A stretch of 63,967 bases of DNA from Pseudomonas sp. 7P_10.2_Bac1 (GCF_025465935.1 NZ_JANLNV010000061.1:1-63967); one strand, 5' to 3'. Shown: positions 8,892-17,543, counted from the first letter of the stretch. Numbers and translations are program-made. Notes: generated by a model not told the origin, from the sequence alone.

Positions 8892-10046
8892 TTAAAAAAT
8901 ACTCCGGTATATCGCTTCCACCTCCTGCTCGTTCATGTCGCACGGGTTGCTGTCGATCAAGCGACGAATGCCTATGACCACCTCGCTGGCCATGACTGCC
9001 AGTGACGGCTCATCCACCTTCAACTCAGATAAACGCAACGCCAGACCACTGTCCTTGACCAGACTTTCGATGGCCTGGACAAAGGCTTCTGCGGCGCTGG
9101 CTTCGTCGGCAAAATGCTCGCCCGGTAACAGATACGCCGCCAGTTCGGCGTACTGGCGTTGGGCTGTGCGCAGGTTAAAGCGGATGACCGGGGCCATGAC
9201 CAAAGCGTTGGCGTGGCCGTGGGGGATGTGAAACCGAGCGCCCAGCGGATACGCCAGGGCGTGAATCGCCGCCACCGAGGCATTGACGAACGCCATGCCC
9301 GCCATCAGCGAACCTTGCAGCATCGCGGTGCGCGCCTGCAGGTTTTTGCCATCAACCAATACCGTGCGCAGGTTGGTGCCCAGCAAGGTCAGCGCTGCCG
9401 TGGCCAAGCCATCGGAAATCGGGTTTTTGCGGGTCCGGCTGGTGTAGGCCTCAATCGCATGCACCATGGCATCCAGCCCCGTAGCCGCCGTCACATTTGG
9501 CGGCAGGCCCAAGGTCAGCATCGGGTCGAGAATGGCCACGTCCGGCAACAGTTGCGGCGAGTAGACCGCCTGTTTTTTATTCTGCGCATCGGTGATCACC
9601 GACACCCACGTCACCTCCGAACCGGTGCCCGAAGTGGTCGGCATCAGCACCAGCGGCACCCGTTTGCCACGAGCTTTGTCGGTGCCGTAAAGGTTTTCCA
9701 GCCGTTGCTCGCTGTTGGTCAGCAGAGCGACCAATTTGGCGGCGTCCAGTGAACTGCCACCGCCCAGGCCCAACACGCCATCGGCCTGGAACGCCTTGGC
9801 CTGGCTGGCGGCTTGCTCGACCACCGCTGAAGACGGGTCAGGAGTGACCTGATCAAACACGGCCACGGCGCAACCGGACGCTTGGAGTACGGCTTGAGCA
9901 CGCCCGGCAAAGCCGAGGCTGACAATCCCCGGATCACACACCAGCAACACCCGCTGTGCCCCCAGGCTGCGAAATACATAGCCAAGTTCTTGCAGTGCCC
10001 CGGCTTCGCAAATGATGCGCGGCACGCTTCTGAATTCATGGTTCAT
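8892..10046 (-). CDS. Iron-containing alcohol dehydrogenase (paralogue A)
   Basis: NAD(P)-dependent group III alcohol dehydrogenase, 384 aa, cytosolic. The N-terminal dinucleotide domain has GVLGLGGGSSLDAAKLVA. The C-terminal helical domain carries the metal ligands in LDAMVHAIEAYTS and HIPHGHANALV (Asp and His residues intact). MPTTSGTGSEVT is the conserved cofactor loop. It is the last gene of the sigma-54-type operon described at 17390-17410, sits just before a strong terminator, and is separated from its paralogue by a REP. Its substrate is unknown. It could reduce an aldehyde as well as oxidise an alcohol. The two paralogues are the same length and clearly homologous but far from identical, which suggests different substrates or chain-length preference. 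Confidence 0.9.
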   Translation of the reverse strand: MNHEFRSVPRIICEAGALQELGYVFRSLGAQRVLLVCDPGIVSLGFAGRAQAVLQASGCAVAVFDQVTPDPSSAVVEQAASQAKAFQADGVLGLGGGSSLDAAKLVALLTNSEQRLENLYGTDKARGKRVPLVLMPTTSGTGSEVTWVSVITDAQNKKQAVYSPQLLPDVAILDPMLTLGLPPNVTAATGLDAMVHAIEAYTSRTRKNPISDGLATAALTLLGTNLRTVLVDGKNLQARTAMLQGSLMAGMAFVNASVAAIHALAYPLGARFHIPHGHANALVMAPVIRFNLRTAQRQYAELAAYLLPGEHFADEASAAEAFVQAIESLVKDSGLALRLSELKVDEPSLAVMASEVVIGIRRLIDSNPCDMNEQEVEAIYRSIF

Positions 10047-10076
10047 CGCTGACTCCTGTTAACTGATGAATACACC

Positions 10077-10130
10077 GCCTCGCGATCTTTTGGTCGTTTA
10101 AAAGATCGCGAGGCAAGCTCGCTCCGACAG
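10077..10130. repeat. REP hairpin (copy 2), inside the operon
   Basis: GCCTCGCGATCTTTT, a short loop, then AAAAGATCGCGAGGC continuing to AAGCTCGCTCCGACAG. The left outer arm is missing. It separates the two alcohol dehydrogenase genes and may set the relative mRNA stability of the two cistrons. Confidence 0.85.
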
Positions 10131-10140
10131 GGCCCGGCGT

Positions 10141-11295
10141 TTACAACACCGAGGTGTAGAGGGCGTGGATGTCGTCGCGGTCAAGCGGGCGAGGGTTGTT
10201 GATCAGCAGGCGTTCTATTTTCAAGGCGTCATCGGTTAATTGATCAATGTCTGCGTCGGTGACCCCCACCTCGCTCAGGCGCTGGGCAAACGGCATGCGC
10301 GCCACCAGCCGGGTCATAAAGTCGATAAAGCCATCGCACGCCTCGCGGGGGCTGGCGAAGCGCTGCCCCGGCAACACGGCCGAGGCCAATTGTGCGTACA
10401 AGGCTTCGGCGGCCGGGCGGTTGAAGTTCAACACCGGCACCAGCACCAAGGCATTGCTCAAACCGTGGGGCACATGAAAATGCCCGCCCAGCGGATACGC
10501 CAGCGCATGCACCGCAGCCACCGGCGCGTTGGCAAAAGCCATGCCTGCCAGCATCGAACCCAGCAGCATGTTTGAACGCGCCTGCAAATCGCCGGGCTCG
10601 GCCAGCACGCGGTCCATGTTGGCCGCCAGCAAGGTCAATGCCTGCACCGCCAGGCCATCCGATAGCACGTTCTTTTTGTGCGCGCTGGTGTAGGACTCGA
10701 TGGCATGCACCATGGCATCTACACCGGTCATGGCGCTGACAGCGGCGGGCAGGCCCACCGTCAACCGCGCATCGAGCAACGCGATGTCGGGGTACAGCAG
10801 CGGGCTGACCACGCCCTTTTTCTCATGGCTCGGGGTGGTGACAATGGCCACCGCCGTGACTTCCGAGCCGGTGCCTGCGGTGGTCGGCACCTGGATCAAC
10901 GGCAGGCGCGGGCCTTTGGCCAGGCCGATGCCGTAGATGTCCTCCAGCCGTTGCTCATGACCGCAGAGCAAAGCCACCAGCTTGGCGATGTCCAACGAAC
11001 TGCCGCCGCCCAGGCCAATGACCGCCTGCGCACGGCATTCGCGCGCCACTGCCACGGCGTCTTCGACGCACGCCACCGGCGGGTCGGCCTGCACGTCGCT
11101 GTACAGCGTGACCTGCAGGCCGCTGTCGCGCATGGCATTGATCGGCCCGTCTAGCAGGCCCGCACGCAGCAGGCCGGGGTCGCTGACCAGCAACACTCGC
11201 TCGGCACTCAGTTCTCGGCACAAGGCGCCCAGGCGCAGCGCACCGTCGATTTCGCAGATCACCCGTGGCGTGGTTTCAAAGGTAAATTTTGTCAT
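10141..11295 (-). CDS. Iron-containing alcohol dehydrogenase (paralogue B)
   Basis: Second 384-aa group III alcohol dehydrogenase with the same landmarks: AVIGLGGGSSLDIAKLVA, VPTTAGTGSEVTAVAI, GVDAMVHAIESYTS and HVPHGLSNALV. In the last motif one His-Ala pair of paralogue A (HGHANA) is replaced by HGLSNA. One metal-site His is therefore represented differently, although the HVPH His remains. It starts eight bases after the stop of the ATPase gene upstream, so it is part of the transporter operon. The likely role is oxidation, or reversible reduction, of the imported compound or its product; the substrate is not identifiable. Confidence 0.9.
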   Translation of the reverse strand: MTKFTFETTPRVICEIDGALRLGALCRELSAERVLLVSDPGLLRAGLLDGPINAMRDSGLQVTLYSDVQADPPVACVEDAVAVARECRAQAVIGLGGGSSLDIAKLVALLCGHEQRLEDIYGIGLAKGPRLPLIQVPTTAGTGSEVTAVAIVTTPSHEKKGVVSPLLYPDIALLDARLTVGLPAAVSAMTGVDAMVHAIESYTSAHKKNVLSDGLAVQALTLLAANMDRVLAEPGDLQARSNMLLGSMLAGMAFANAPVAAVHALAYPLGGHFHVPHGLSNALVLVPVLNFNRPAAEALYAQLASAVLPGQRFASPREACDGFIDFMTRLVARMPFAQRLSEVGVTDADIDQLTDDALKIERLLINNPRPLDRDDIHALYTSVL

Positions 11296-11303
11296 GGCGG
11301 TCC

Positions 11304-11951
11304 CTACCCTGCGGTCACGCTGCCGCGCTCAATGCGAAAGAGCGCATCGACCAGGTCAGCGGAATGAGTGTCATCGGATTCAGAAATCAGTACGCACAAG
11401 CCTTCACGGCCGAGCTTGGCGATCACTTCGCTCAGGCGCCGGGACAACACCGGCGCCACCCCTTCAAATGGCTCGTCGAGCAACAGCAGCTTGTGTCCCG
11501 GCATCAACGCACGCGCCAGCGCCACCAGCTTTTGTTGCCCGCCGGACAATTGCATGGCCTTGCGCTCGCGAAACTGGGCGATCTCCGGGATCAGGCTGTA
11601 GACCCATTCCAGACGGCGCTGGCTGTCGGGCAATTTATTGGCCCAGACCGGCAGCAAGATGTTCTCTTCGACAGTCAGCGCCGGGATCAATCGGCGGTCT
11701 TCGGGCAGGTAGCTGATACCTGCTGCGGCCCGGGTAAAGCCAGGCTGGTGACGCAGGTCTTGCCCGGTAAAACTGATCGACCCCGAGTCAGCATCGAGCA
11801 GGCCCATGATGGCGCGGATCAACGTGGTTTTACCGGCGCCGTTATGGCCGATCAAACCGACCATTTGCCCGGCCCCCACGTGCAACGACACGTCGTGCAA
11901 AATCGGCACACCTTCGATCGAGACATGCAGGTTGCGAATATCCAGACTCAT
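11304..11951 (-). CDS. Branched-chain amino acid-type ABC transporter ATPase (LivF-like)
   Basis: Cytosolic ATPase subunit, 215 aa. It has Walker A GHNGAGKTT, a Q-loop region ending ISYLPEDRR, the ABC signature LSGGQQKLVALARAL, Walker B KLLLLDEPFEG and a switch His region, here VLISESDD rather than the usual His-containing text. The size and short C-terminus mark it as the LivF-type partner. Its ATG overlaps the stop of the LivG-type gene (ATGA), so the two are translationally coupled. With the other Liv-type genes it forms one complete transporter of the hydrophobic/polar amino acid and amide family. Members of that family also take up urea and short amides, so an amino acid substrate should not be assumed. 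Confidence 0.88.
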   Translation of the reverse strand: MSLDIRNLHVSIEGVPILHDVSLHVGAGQMVGLIGHNGAGKTTLIRAIMGLLDADSGSISFTGQDLRHQPGFTRAAAGISYLPEDRRLIPALTVEENILLPVWANKLPDSQRRLEWVYSLIPEIAQFRERKAMQLSGGQQKLVALARALMPGHKLLLLDEPFEGVAPVLSRRLSEVIAKLGREGLCVLISESDDTHSADLVDALFRIERGSVTAG

Positions 11952-12718
11952 TGCGCTGCCCTCTTGTGAGCGTTTGGCCCGCCGGTGACAAACTCTTGAA
12001 CGCGGGGATTGGCCAGCACCGCTTCAGGTGCTCCGTCGGCCAACACTTCACCGCTGTAGAACGCGAGGATTCGCGACACGTAGCGGCGCACCACATCCAT
12101 GTCATGTTCCACAAACAGCACCGTGACCTGATGCTGTGCAACCACGCGCATCACGGTGTCCATGAGGGCGGTTTTCTCTTCAGCACTGACGCCGCTGGTG
12201 GGCTCATCGAGCAACAGCATTTGCGGGTCACCGATCAACGCCATGGCAATGTCGATCAGCTTGCGCACGCCTTGCGGCACGGCCGTGACCAACGTGTCGC
12301 GCCAGCGGCTGATATCGAACTCGGCGAGGATCGCATCGGCCTGGGCGATGCGTGACGCGTTACGCATCGGCGCCAGCAGTGACGGGAACGGACTTTGCGC
12401 GGCTGACACGGCAATCAGCAGGTTGTCCAGCACGCTCAATTGCGGGAACAACTGCGCAACCTGGAACGAACGCGCCATGCCCGCCCGGGTGATGGCCCTG
12501 GGCGTGCGACCAAGGATCGACTGACCGTTGAAGAGGATCTCGCCACGGCTGGGTTTCAAGTAGCCGGTAACCATGTTGATAAATGTGGTTTTACCGGCGC
12601 CGTTGGAACCAATCACCCCGACCACTTCGCCTTTGAGGATGCGCACGTTGACGTCTTTGGCGGCCGTTACGGCGCCAAACTCCTTGCACAGCCCTTGCGT
12701 CTCAAGAATGCAGTTCAT
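11948..12718 (-). CDS. Branched-chain amino acid-type ABC transporter ATPase (LivG-like)
   Basis: ATPase subunit, 256 aa from ATG at 12718. It has Walker A GSNGAGKTT, signature VPQGVRKLIDIAMALIG (a relaxed form of LSGGQ, common in LivG), Walker B MLLLDEPTSGVSAEE and switch LFVEHDMDVV. The C-terminal LivG-specific extension (YSGEVLADGAPEAVLANPRV) is present. I chose the start where MNCILETQGL overlaps the permease stop by four bases (ATGA); the upstream extension to 12757 lies inside the permease gene. It pairs with the LivF-like ATPase as a heterodimer. Confidence 0.88.
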   Translation of the reverse strand: MNCILETQGLCKEFGAVTAAKDVNVRILKGEVVGVIGSNGAGKTTFINMVTGYLKPSRGEILFNGQSILGRTPRAITRAGMARSFQVAQLFPQLSVLDNLLIAVSAAQSPFPSLLAPMRNASRIAQADAILAEFDISRWRDTLVTAVPQGVRKLIDIAMALIGDPQMLLLDEPTSGVSAEEKTALMDTVMRVVAQHQVTVLFVEHDMDVVRRYVSRILAFYSGEVLADGAPEAVLANPRVQEFVTGGPNAHKRAAQ

Positions 12719-13659
12719 GCCTTGGCCCTCCGCGCTTGCCCGGTGAACAGGCTCCATAAGCCTTTAGGCAGGAACACAATGATCGCCAACAGGGTGAAAC
12801 CCAGAATCATCTGCCAACTGTGCGGCACCAGCTCGATGGCGTAAGTGCGCACCACGGCAAACACAATGGCGGCAATAAACGGCGCGGCAACGTGGGCGGT
12901 ACCGCCCAGCAAGGCGATGAACACAAACTCGCCGGAGGTAATCCAATAGGCCATTTCCGGGTCGATATGCCCGGCCGACAACGCCATGAAACCACCACCC
13001 AACGCCGACACGGCAGCGGCCGCAACGTAGTTCATGTACAGCACCCAACGCGGTGACTGGCCCAGGTATTCGACGCGTACTTCGTTTTCACGGATGGCCT
13101 CGCACATCATCCCTGCGCTGCTGCGGCTGTAGCGGTGCAACAACACCGCCAGCAACCCCGAGCAGGCGACGATGATGACAAACAGCGCCAACGGCGCCTG
13201 CCCGGCAGCGGGTGTCCAGCCGAACAGGGTCCAGGCCTTGACGTTGAAGCCGTCGGTGCTGCCCAGCGCCGAGCTTTTGACCAGCACGCCGTACAAAATC
13301 ATCGAGAACGCCAGCGACAGCATGGCGAAGAAAATCTCCCGGTAGCGGGTCATCAACAGCCCAAGCAGCATGGCCAGCAACACCGCCGCCCCCACCCCGA
13401 TCACCAGCAGCAAGGCCAGGTCGGTGATGTCCAGGAAGTGCCCGCACATGCCCACCGCATAACCGCCGATGCAGAAGAACAAGCCTTGGCCAAAGGTCAC
13501 CAGCCCGGCGCGCATTTGCATGACAACGCCCTGCACCACCATGGCCTTGGCCAAGGCCATGGTCAGCAAAAACACCAGCCATTGCGGGGCGATTACGCCG
13601 CCTGCGGCCAGCAGCACGGCAACGCCGAGCAGAATCAATTCGGTTTTACTCAGGCGCAT
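12715..13659 (-). CDS. Branched-chain amino acid-type ABC transporter permease (LivM-like)
   Basis: Inner-membrane permease, 314 aa, with about nine to ten hydrophobic segments starting at residue 9 (LILLGVAVLLAAGGVI). The EAA-like coupling region is near the middle (MCEAIRENEVRVEYLG), and the last segment ends FLPKGLWSLF as in LivM. It follows the LivH-like gene with no gap (stop and start essentially abut) and is coupled to the LivG-like ATPase. No irregularities. Confidence 0.88.
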   Translation of the reverse strand: MRLSKTELILLGVAVLLAAGGVIAPQWLVFLLTMALAKAMVVQGVVMQMRAGLVTFGQGLFFCIGGYAVGMCGHFLDITDLALLLVIGVGAAVLLAMLLGLLMTRYREIFFAMLSLAFSMILYGVLVKSSALGSTDGFNVKAWTLFGWTPAAGQAPLALFVIIVACSGLLAVLLHRYSRSSAGMMCEAIRENEVRVEYLGQSPRWVLYMNYVAAAAVSALGGGFMALSAGHIDPEMAYWITSGEFVFIALLGGTAHVAAPFIAAIVFAVVRTYAIELVPHSWQMILGFTLLAIIVFLPKGLWSLFTGQARRAKA

Positions 13660-14559
13660 TTAGATTTTCCTCGCCAGTACACGGCCGAACAGCCCTTGAG
13701 GACGCACCGCCAACACCAGCGCCATCACCCCGTAGATCACAAAAAGCTCGAACTCCGGCGCGTAATGCACGGCAGCGGCGCGGCTCAAGCCCACCAGCAA
13801 GGCGCCCACTGCGGCACCTTCGATGCTGCCCATGCCGCCGATTACCACCACGGCAAACGCCAGCACGATGACTTCAACGCCCATGCCCGGCACCACCGAG
13901 ATCGCCGGTGCGGTCAAGGCACCCGCCAGCGTGCCGAGCATGGTGCCCAGCACAAACACCAGGGTGAACATGCGCCGCACGTTGACGCCCATGGCCATGG
14001 CCACTTCGCGGTCGTGGATCACGGCGCGCAGCACCTTGCCCTGATGCGTACGCTCCAGCCATAACCACAGGCCCAGCCCCAGCACCAGCGAAACGCCCAC
14101 CAGCATCAGGTCGTAGTTCGACACCTTGAGACCGGCCAGGGCACTGCGGCCCATTTCGGCATAGGGCTGGTAGGCGAAGTACGGGTTTACCCCCCAGATC
14201 ATCTTCATGGCGTCTTCGAGGATCAGCAGCAGCGCGTAGGTGATGATCACCATCAGCACTTCATCGCGGCCGTACATAAAGCGCAGCAAGCCACGCTCGA
14301 TGATCAGCCCGACGATCAGGCCAGCGACCAGCGCACAGCCGAGCATCAGCAGATACCCGGCCCAGACCGGGCCAACCCCGTTATTGAAATACCAGCCCAC
14401 CAGTGACGCCGCGGTGTAGGCGCCTATGGCATAAAAGCTGCCATGGGCCATGTTCAGGATGCGCATCACCCCGTAGATCACCGTGAGCCCGGCTGCGACC
14501 AGAAACAGCCACGAGGCATAAATGGTGCCGTCAATCAGCACCGCGAAAAGACTCATCAT
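13660..14559 (-). CDS. Branched-chain amino acid-type ABC transporter permease (LivH-like)
   Basis: Inner-membrane permease of about 299 aa with the LivH hallmarks: LFLVAAGLTVIYGVMRILNMAHGSFYAIGAY near the N-terminus (quoted in two overlapping parts, LTVIYGVMRILNMAHG and GSFYAIGAY) and the coupling segment LRAVIHDREVAMAMGVNVRR. Two ATGs are adjacent (14559, 14556), both behind AGGA; I give the first. A REP hairpin separates it from the binding-protein gene upstream, which may help set the usual excess of binding protein over permease. Confidence 0.88.
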   Translation of the reverse strand: MMSLFAVLIDGTIYASWLFLVAAGLTVIYGVMRILNMAHGSFYAIGAYTAASLVGWYFNNGVGPVWAGYLLMLGCALVAGLIVGLIIERGLLRFMYGRDEVLMVIITYALLLILEDAMKMIWGVNPYFAYQPYAEMGRSALAGLKVSNYDLMLVGVSLVLGLGLWLWLERTHQGKVLRAVIHDREVAMAMGVNVRRMFTLVFVLGTMLGTLAGALTAPAISVVPGMGVEVIVLAFAVVVIGGMGSIEGAAVGALLVGLSRAAAVHYAPEFELFVIYGVMALVLAVRPQGLFGRVLARKI

Positions 14560-14592
14560 TGAGGTCCTACCTTGGCAAGAAGGTGGCAATAC

Positions 14593-14661
14593 CTGTAGGA
14601 GCGAGTTTGTCTCGCGATCTTTTGATCGTTAAAAGATTGCGAGGCAAGCTCGCTCCTACAG
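14593..14661. repeat. REP hairpin (copy 3), inside the operon
   Basis: Nearly complete palindrome from CTGTAGGAGCGAGTTTGTCT to AAGCTCGCTCCTACAG. The loop-proximal arms are CGCGATCTTTT and AAAAGATTGCG. It lies between binding protein 1 and the LivH-like permease. Confidence 0.92.
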
Positions 14662-14675
14662 TAGCCGTTAACGGA

Positions 14676-15998
14676 TCAGTTGCACTGCGCGCCAGGGAAG
14701 CCGGCCTTGATCCAGTCCAGCGCGGTGGTGCCGTCCGGTGGCGTTACGCACTCGCCCGAGAAGGCGATGACGTTTTGCACGCCGCCTTTTTTGGTTGCCG
14801 GGTCGTACTGGTACTCGCCGTAGGCAATCCCTTGCATGGCCTGATGACCATCAGCGCGGGCCATTTGCACGGTGCCCGACACCGACTCGAAGGTTGCGCC
14901 TTTGAACGCCTGGGCCATTTGCAGCGGGGTCGGGATCTTGCCCGGTTCAACGTTGGCGTTTTCCGCTGCGTGCTTGAGGCCGAGAATGGCTTGGGCCATT
15001 TTGCTTGCCGGGTACGTCGGCGCAGTTTTGTAGGCGGCCTGGTACTGACCTTTGAACCAGCCGTTGAGGTCGTTATCCGGGGCAAAGGCGCCGAATGGGC
15101 CACGGCCACCAATGATCATGCCGTTGGGTGCCTGGTCCTTGTAGCGGTCGATGGCCGACTCACCGCAGGTCAGTACCGCCGTGGCATCTTCGAGCAAGCC
15201 GCGGGCGTTGGCTTGCAGTACCAGGGCTTCCATGTCGCCGCCCCAGAAGCTTGAGTGGATGATGTCCGGGCGCTTGACCGAGATTGCCGAAATTTCGGCG
15301 CCGTACTGGCCCTGGAACACTTTGGGCATTTGCGATTCCACCACTTTGGCCTTGGGCATCAGTTGCTCCATGGAATGAGTGAAGTCGTTCCAACTGTCCT
15401 GGCCCCAAGCGTAGTTTTGCTGGATACCGGCGACTTTCTGTGCGTCCGGGCGCACCTTGGCCAGGTAACGGGCGGCGCCAATGTTGTCCACCGCCGCATC
15501 AAGGCTGGTGCGGAACACGTACTGCGGGGTTTTGTCTTCTTTGAACAACTGCGAGGTGCCGCAGTCGTAGAACACCGTCATGGCGCCCAGTTCTTCGGCC
15601 ACCGGCGCAATGGCCAGGCAGTCACCGGAGGAGATATAGCCCACCACCGCATCGACCTTTTGACGCTGCACCAGGTTGCGGAACTCCTCGACCTGCTTGG
15701 CCGCCCCGCCCGCCTCGTCAATCACCACCATTTCAATCTCGGCACCGTTGATGCCGACCTTGTCGTAGGGCGCAGGGAGTTGGCTTTTGTTCAGACCTTC
15801 GACCAATACTTTTGCGGCATTGGCTGAAGGCTCACCAAACGGGCCGGCAGCCGGGCCCGAAAGGAAGGTCACGACGCCGATACGGAACTTGCCGTTTTCC
15901 GCGGCCTGTACTCCGGCGCTCAATGACAGGGCCAGCCCGGCAGCAGTGATGGCAAACGCCAGTGGGTGTTTCAACATGCTTTTCTTGGAATTATTCAT
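14676..15998 (-). CDS. Periplasmic binding protein of the Liv/amide ABC family (SBP 1)
   Basis: Type I periplasmic substrate-binding protein, 440 aa from ATG at 15998. It has a signal peptide (MNNSKKSMLKHPLAF through VQAAENG, cleavage near residue 33). The mature N-terminus FRIGVVTFLSGPAAGPFGEP is the family ligand-lobe start, and VDAVVGYISSGDCLAIAPVAEE is the second signature. The C-terminus ends in a Cys-containing tail (FSGECVTPP and GAQCN) that could form a disulphide. It follows SBP 2 by 28 bases and precedes the permeases after a REP. Having two different binding proteins for one set of permeases suggests broadened substrate range or a dedicated sensing role for one of them. Confidence 0.88.
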   Translation of the reverse strand: MNNSKKSMLKHPLAFAITAAGLALSLSAGVQAAENGKFRIGVVTFLSGPAAGPFGEPSANAAKVLVEGLNKSQLPAPYDKVGINGAEIEMVVIDEAGGAAKQVEEFRNLVQRQKVDAVVGYISSGDCLAIAPVAEELGAMTVFYDCGTSQLFKEDKTPQYVFRTSLDAAVDNIGAARYLAKVRPDAQKVAGIQQNYAWGQDSWNDFTHSMEQLMPKAKVVESQMPKVFQGQYGAEISAISVKRPDIIHSSFWGGDMEALVLQANARGLLEDATAVLTCGESAIDRYKDQAPNGMIIGGRGPFGAFAPDNDLNGWFKGQYQAAYKTAPTYPASKMAQAILGLKHAAENANVEPGKIPTPLQMAQAFKGATFESVSGTVQMARADGHQAMQGIAYGEYQYDPATKKGGVQNVIAFSGECVTPPDGTTALDWIKAGFPGAQCN

Positions 15999-16026
15999 GC
16001 TTGATTCTCGCTGGAGGGACGAGCCG

Positions 16027-17340
16027 CTAAGGCTCGGCAACGGGTTTACGTGCGGCCAGACGCCGCTTCAAAGTGGCGCTGTCGAGCTGTAGCTCTTGCG
16101 CCGAATACACCGACCAATCACCCAGCATCAGTTGGGCAGGCAGGTAATCGGTATTGCTGACCGGCGTGCCAACGGCTTGGCTCTGCTGGATTTGATGGGT
16201 CACCGGGTCGATACGCGAAAAGCTGCCCGGCGGGTCTTCCGGCAGGGCAATCTCCAACCCTTCGAGTGCGCGGATCAGCGCCTGGGTGTCGGTCACCCCG
16301 CCGGTCTGCTCAAAAGCTTTGGCCATCACCATCACGCCGCTGTAGGCGCCTTGGGCCGCGTAAGTTGGATAGCGCCCGCTCAACTGGTGAAAGCGTTCGA
16401 CAAACGAGCGGTTACGCGCCGTGTCTGGCCAATTGTTGTGATGGCGTGCCGAGAGGATCAGGCCGGTGGGTGCCTTGTTGCCCAGCGACACCAGAAAGTC
16501 GTAGTTGGCTCCGGTATCAAAGTTCGCCAGCCGCGAGGTTTCCAGCAAGCGGCTGCCGGCGGCCTGTTTGACGAAAGCATGAAAATCGCCGCCCCAGATG
16601 GCCGACACGATGATGTCCGGTTTGGCCTGTTCCAACGCGGTGATGTAGGGCGAGTAATCCGGCTCATACAAACGCGGCCACAGCTCAATGACGTCATCGA
16701 ACTTCACGCCCAACTGATTCAGGGCTTCGTGCAAGTCATCGCGGGACACATGGCCATACTCGTAATCGGGGCCAATAAAAGCCAGGCGCTTCCAGCCGGT
16801 TTTTTTCTGCAAGGCTTGCAGGTAACGCGCACCTGCCGCCATGGAAGTCCAGGTGTCATTGGTCACGCGAAAATAGTAGGGGTGGCCGTTTTCCAGGGTC
16901 ATGCGCGAGGAGGCGTGATCGGTACCGATCATCAAGACTTTTTCTTGCCGGGCCAGTTGGCTGACGGCCAGCGCCACCCCGGACGAGACCATGCCGCACA
17001 GCACCTGTACGCCGTCCTTGTGGATAAAGCTCTTGGCCAGGCTGACCCCGTAGGACGCCTTGGACTGGTCGTCATCGACAATCACCCGCAAGCGCGGCAC
17101 AGGTTCGCCGGCCACGCGCCGGGCCTGCAATTCGTTGAGGGCGACCTGGATGCCGATGATGCTGTCGTGACCGTAAATGGCCGCACGCTCGGTCATCGGG
17201 TACAGACAGCCCATGGTCAGGTCGGCGTCTGCGGCCGGCACGCCCAGCTCCAGCCGTCCGACATTGGCGCTGGACAAGGGGCTGACAAGCAGAGTGCTCA
17301 GGGCCAGGAGGCCATAAGCCCATTGACGCATCGTGGACAT
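16027..17340 (-). CDS. Periplasmic binding protein of the Liv/amide ABC family (SBP 2), first gene of the operon
   Basis: Second type I binding protein, 437 aa from ATG at 17340 behind AAAGGAATGT. It has a signal peptide (MSTMRQWAYGLLALSTLL onwards, ending LSSA before NVGRLELG). Its fold signatures are AAIYGHDSIIGIQVALNEL, VQVLCGMVSSGVALAVSQLA and FIGPDYEYGHVSRDDLHEAL. The text is closer to UrtA/FmdD-like amide-binding proteins than to LivJ, but the ligand is unknown. It is the first gene after the sigma-54 promoter at 17390-17410. The longer ORF to 17409 runs through the promoter and lacks a signal peptide start, so I reject it. Confidence 0.87.
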   Translation of the reverse strand: MSTMRQWAYGLLALSTLLVSPLSSANVGRLELGVPAADADLTMGCLYPMTERAAIYGHDSIIGIQVALNELQARRVAGEPVPRLRVIVDDDQSKASYGVSLAKSFIHKDGVQVLCGMVSSGVALAVSQLARQEKVLMIGTDHASSRMTLENGHPYYFRVTNDTWTSMAAGARYLQALQKKTGWKRLAFIGPDYEYGHVSRDDLHEALNQLGVKFDDVIELWPRLYEPDYSPYITALEQAKPDIIVSAIWGGDFHAFVKQAAGSRLLETSRLANFDTGANYDFLVSLGNKAPTGLILSARHHNNWPDTARNRSFVERFHQLSGRYPTYAAQGAYSGVMVMAKAFEQTGGVTDTQALIRALEGLEIALPEDPPGSFSRIDPVTHQIQQSQAVGTPVSNTDYLPAQLMLGDWSVYSAQELQLDSATLKRRLAARKPVAEP

Positions 17341-17390
17341 ACATTCCTTTGGGCGTTGCAAACGCCTCTTGTTGGAGTCTGGAAAGGGAC

Positions 17391-17410
17391 AGAGCAAGGG
17401 CTGTGCCAAG
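17391..17410 (-). promoter_or_regulatory. Sigma-54 (-24/-12) promoter of the transporter/dehydrogenase operon
   Basis: On the minus strand the sequence reads TTGGCACAGCCCTTGCTC. The conserved GG (17407-17406) and GC (17395-17394) are spaced by the required 12 bases, and the flanking bases match TGGCAC-N5-TTGCT almost perfectly. The predicted start of transcription is about 40 bases before the SBP 2 ATG. The adjacent regulator (17544-18851) is an NtrC-type sigma-54 activator, which gives the site its likely partner. Confidence 0.88.
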
Positions 17411-17421
17411 GTGAATAACGA

Positions 17422-17489
17422 GTAGGAGCGAGCTTGCCTCGCGATCTTTTAAAGGGTCAAAAGATCGCTAGGCAAGCTCGCTCCTACAG
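17422..17489. repeat. REP hairpin (copy 4)
   Basis: GTAGGAGCGAGCTTGCCTCG continuing to CGATCTTTT, then AAAAGATCGCTAGGCAAGC continuing to TCGCTCCTACAG. It lies immediately upstream of the sigma-54 promoter, between it and the regulator gene. Any enhancer sites for the activator would have to be around or beyond it. Confidence 0.92.
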
Positions 17490-17543
17490 GATTTGCGGGG
17501 GTGTTGAGCGGTTTGCGCTCAACCTGCGCGCGGGTGTGAGCGC

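Noticed and set aside
13135..14064. 309-codon plus-strand ORF opposite the Liv permeases
   Set aside because: Gln/His-rich antisense shadow of membrane-protein codons.
17340..17409. Longer start for SBP 2
   Set aside because: It would place the coding start inside the sigma-54 promoter and bury the signal peptide.
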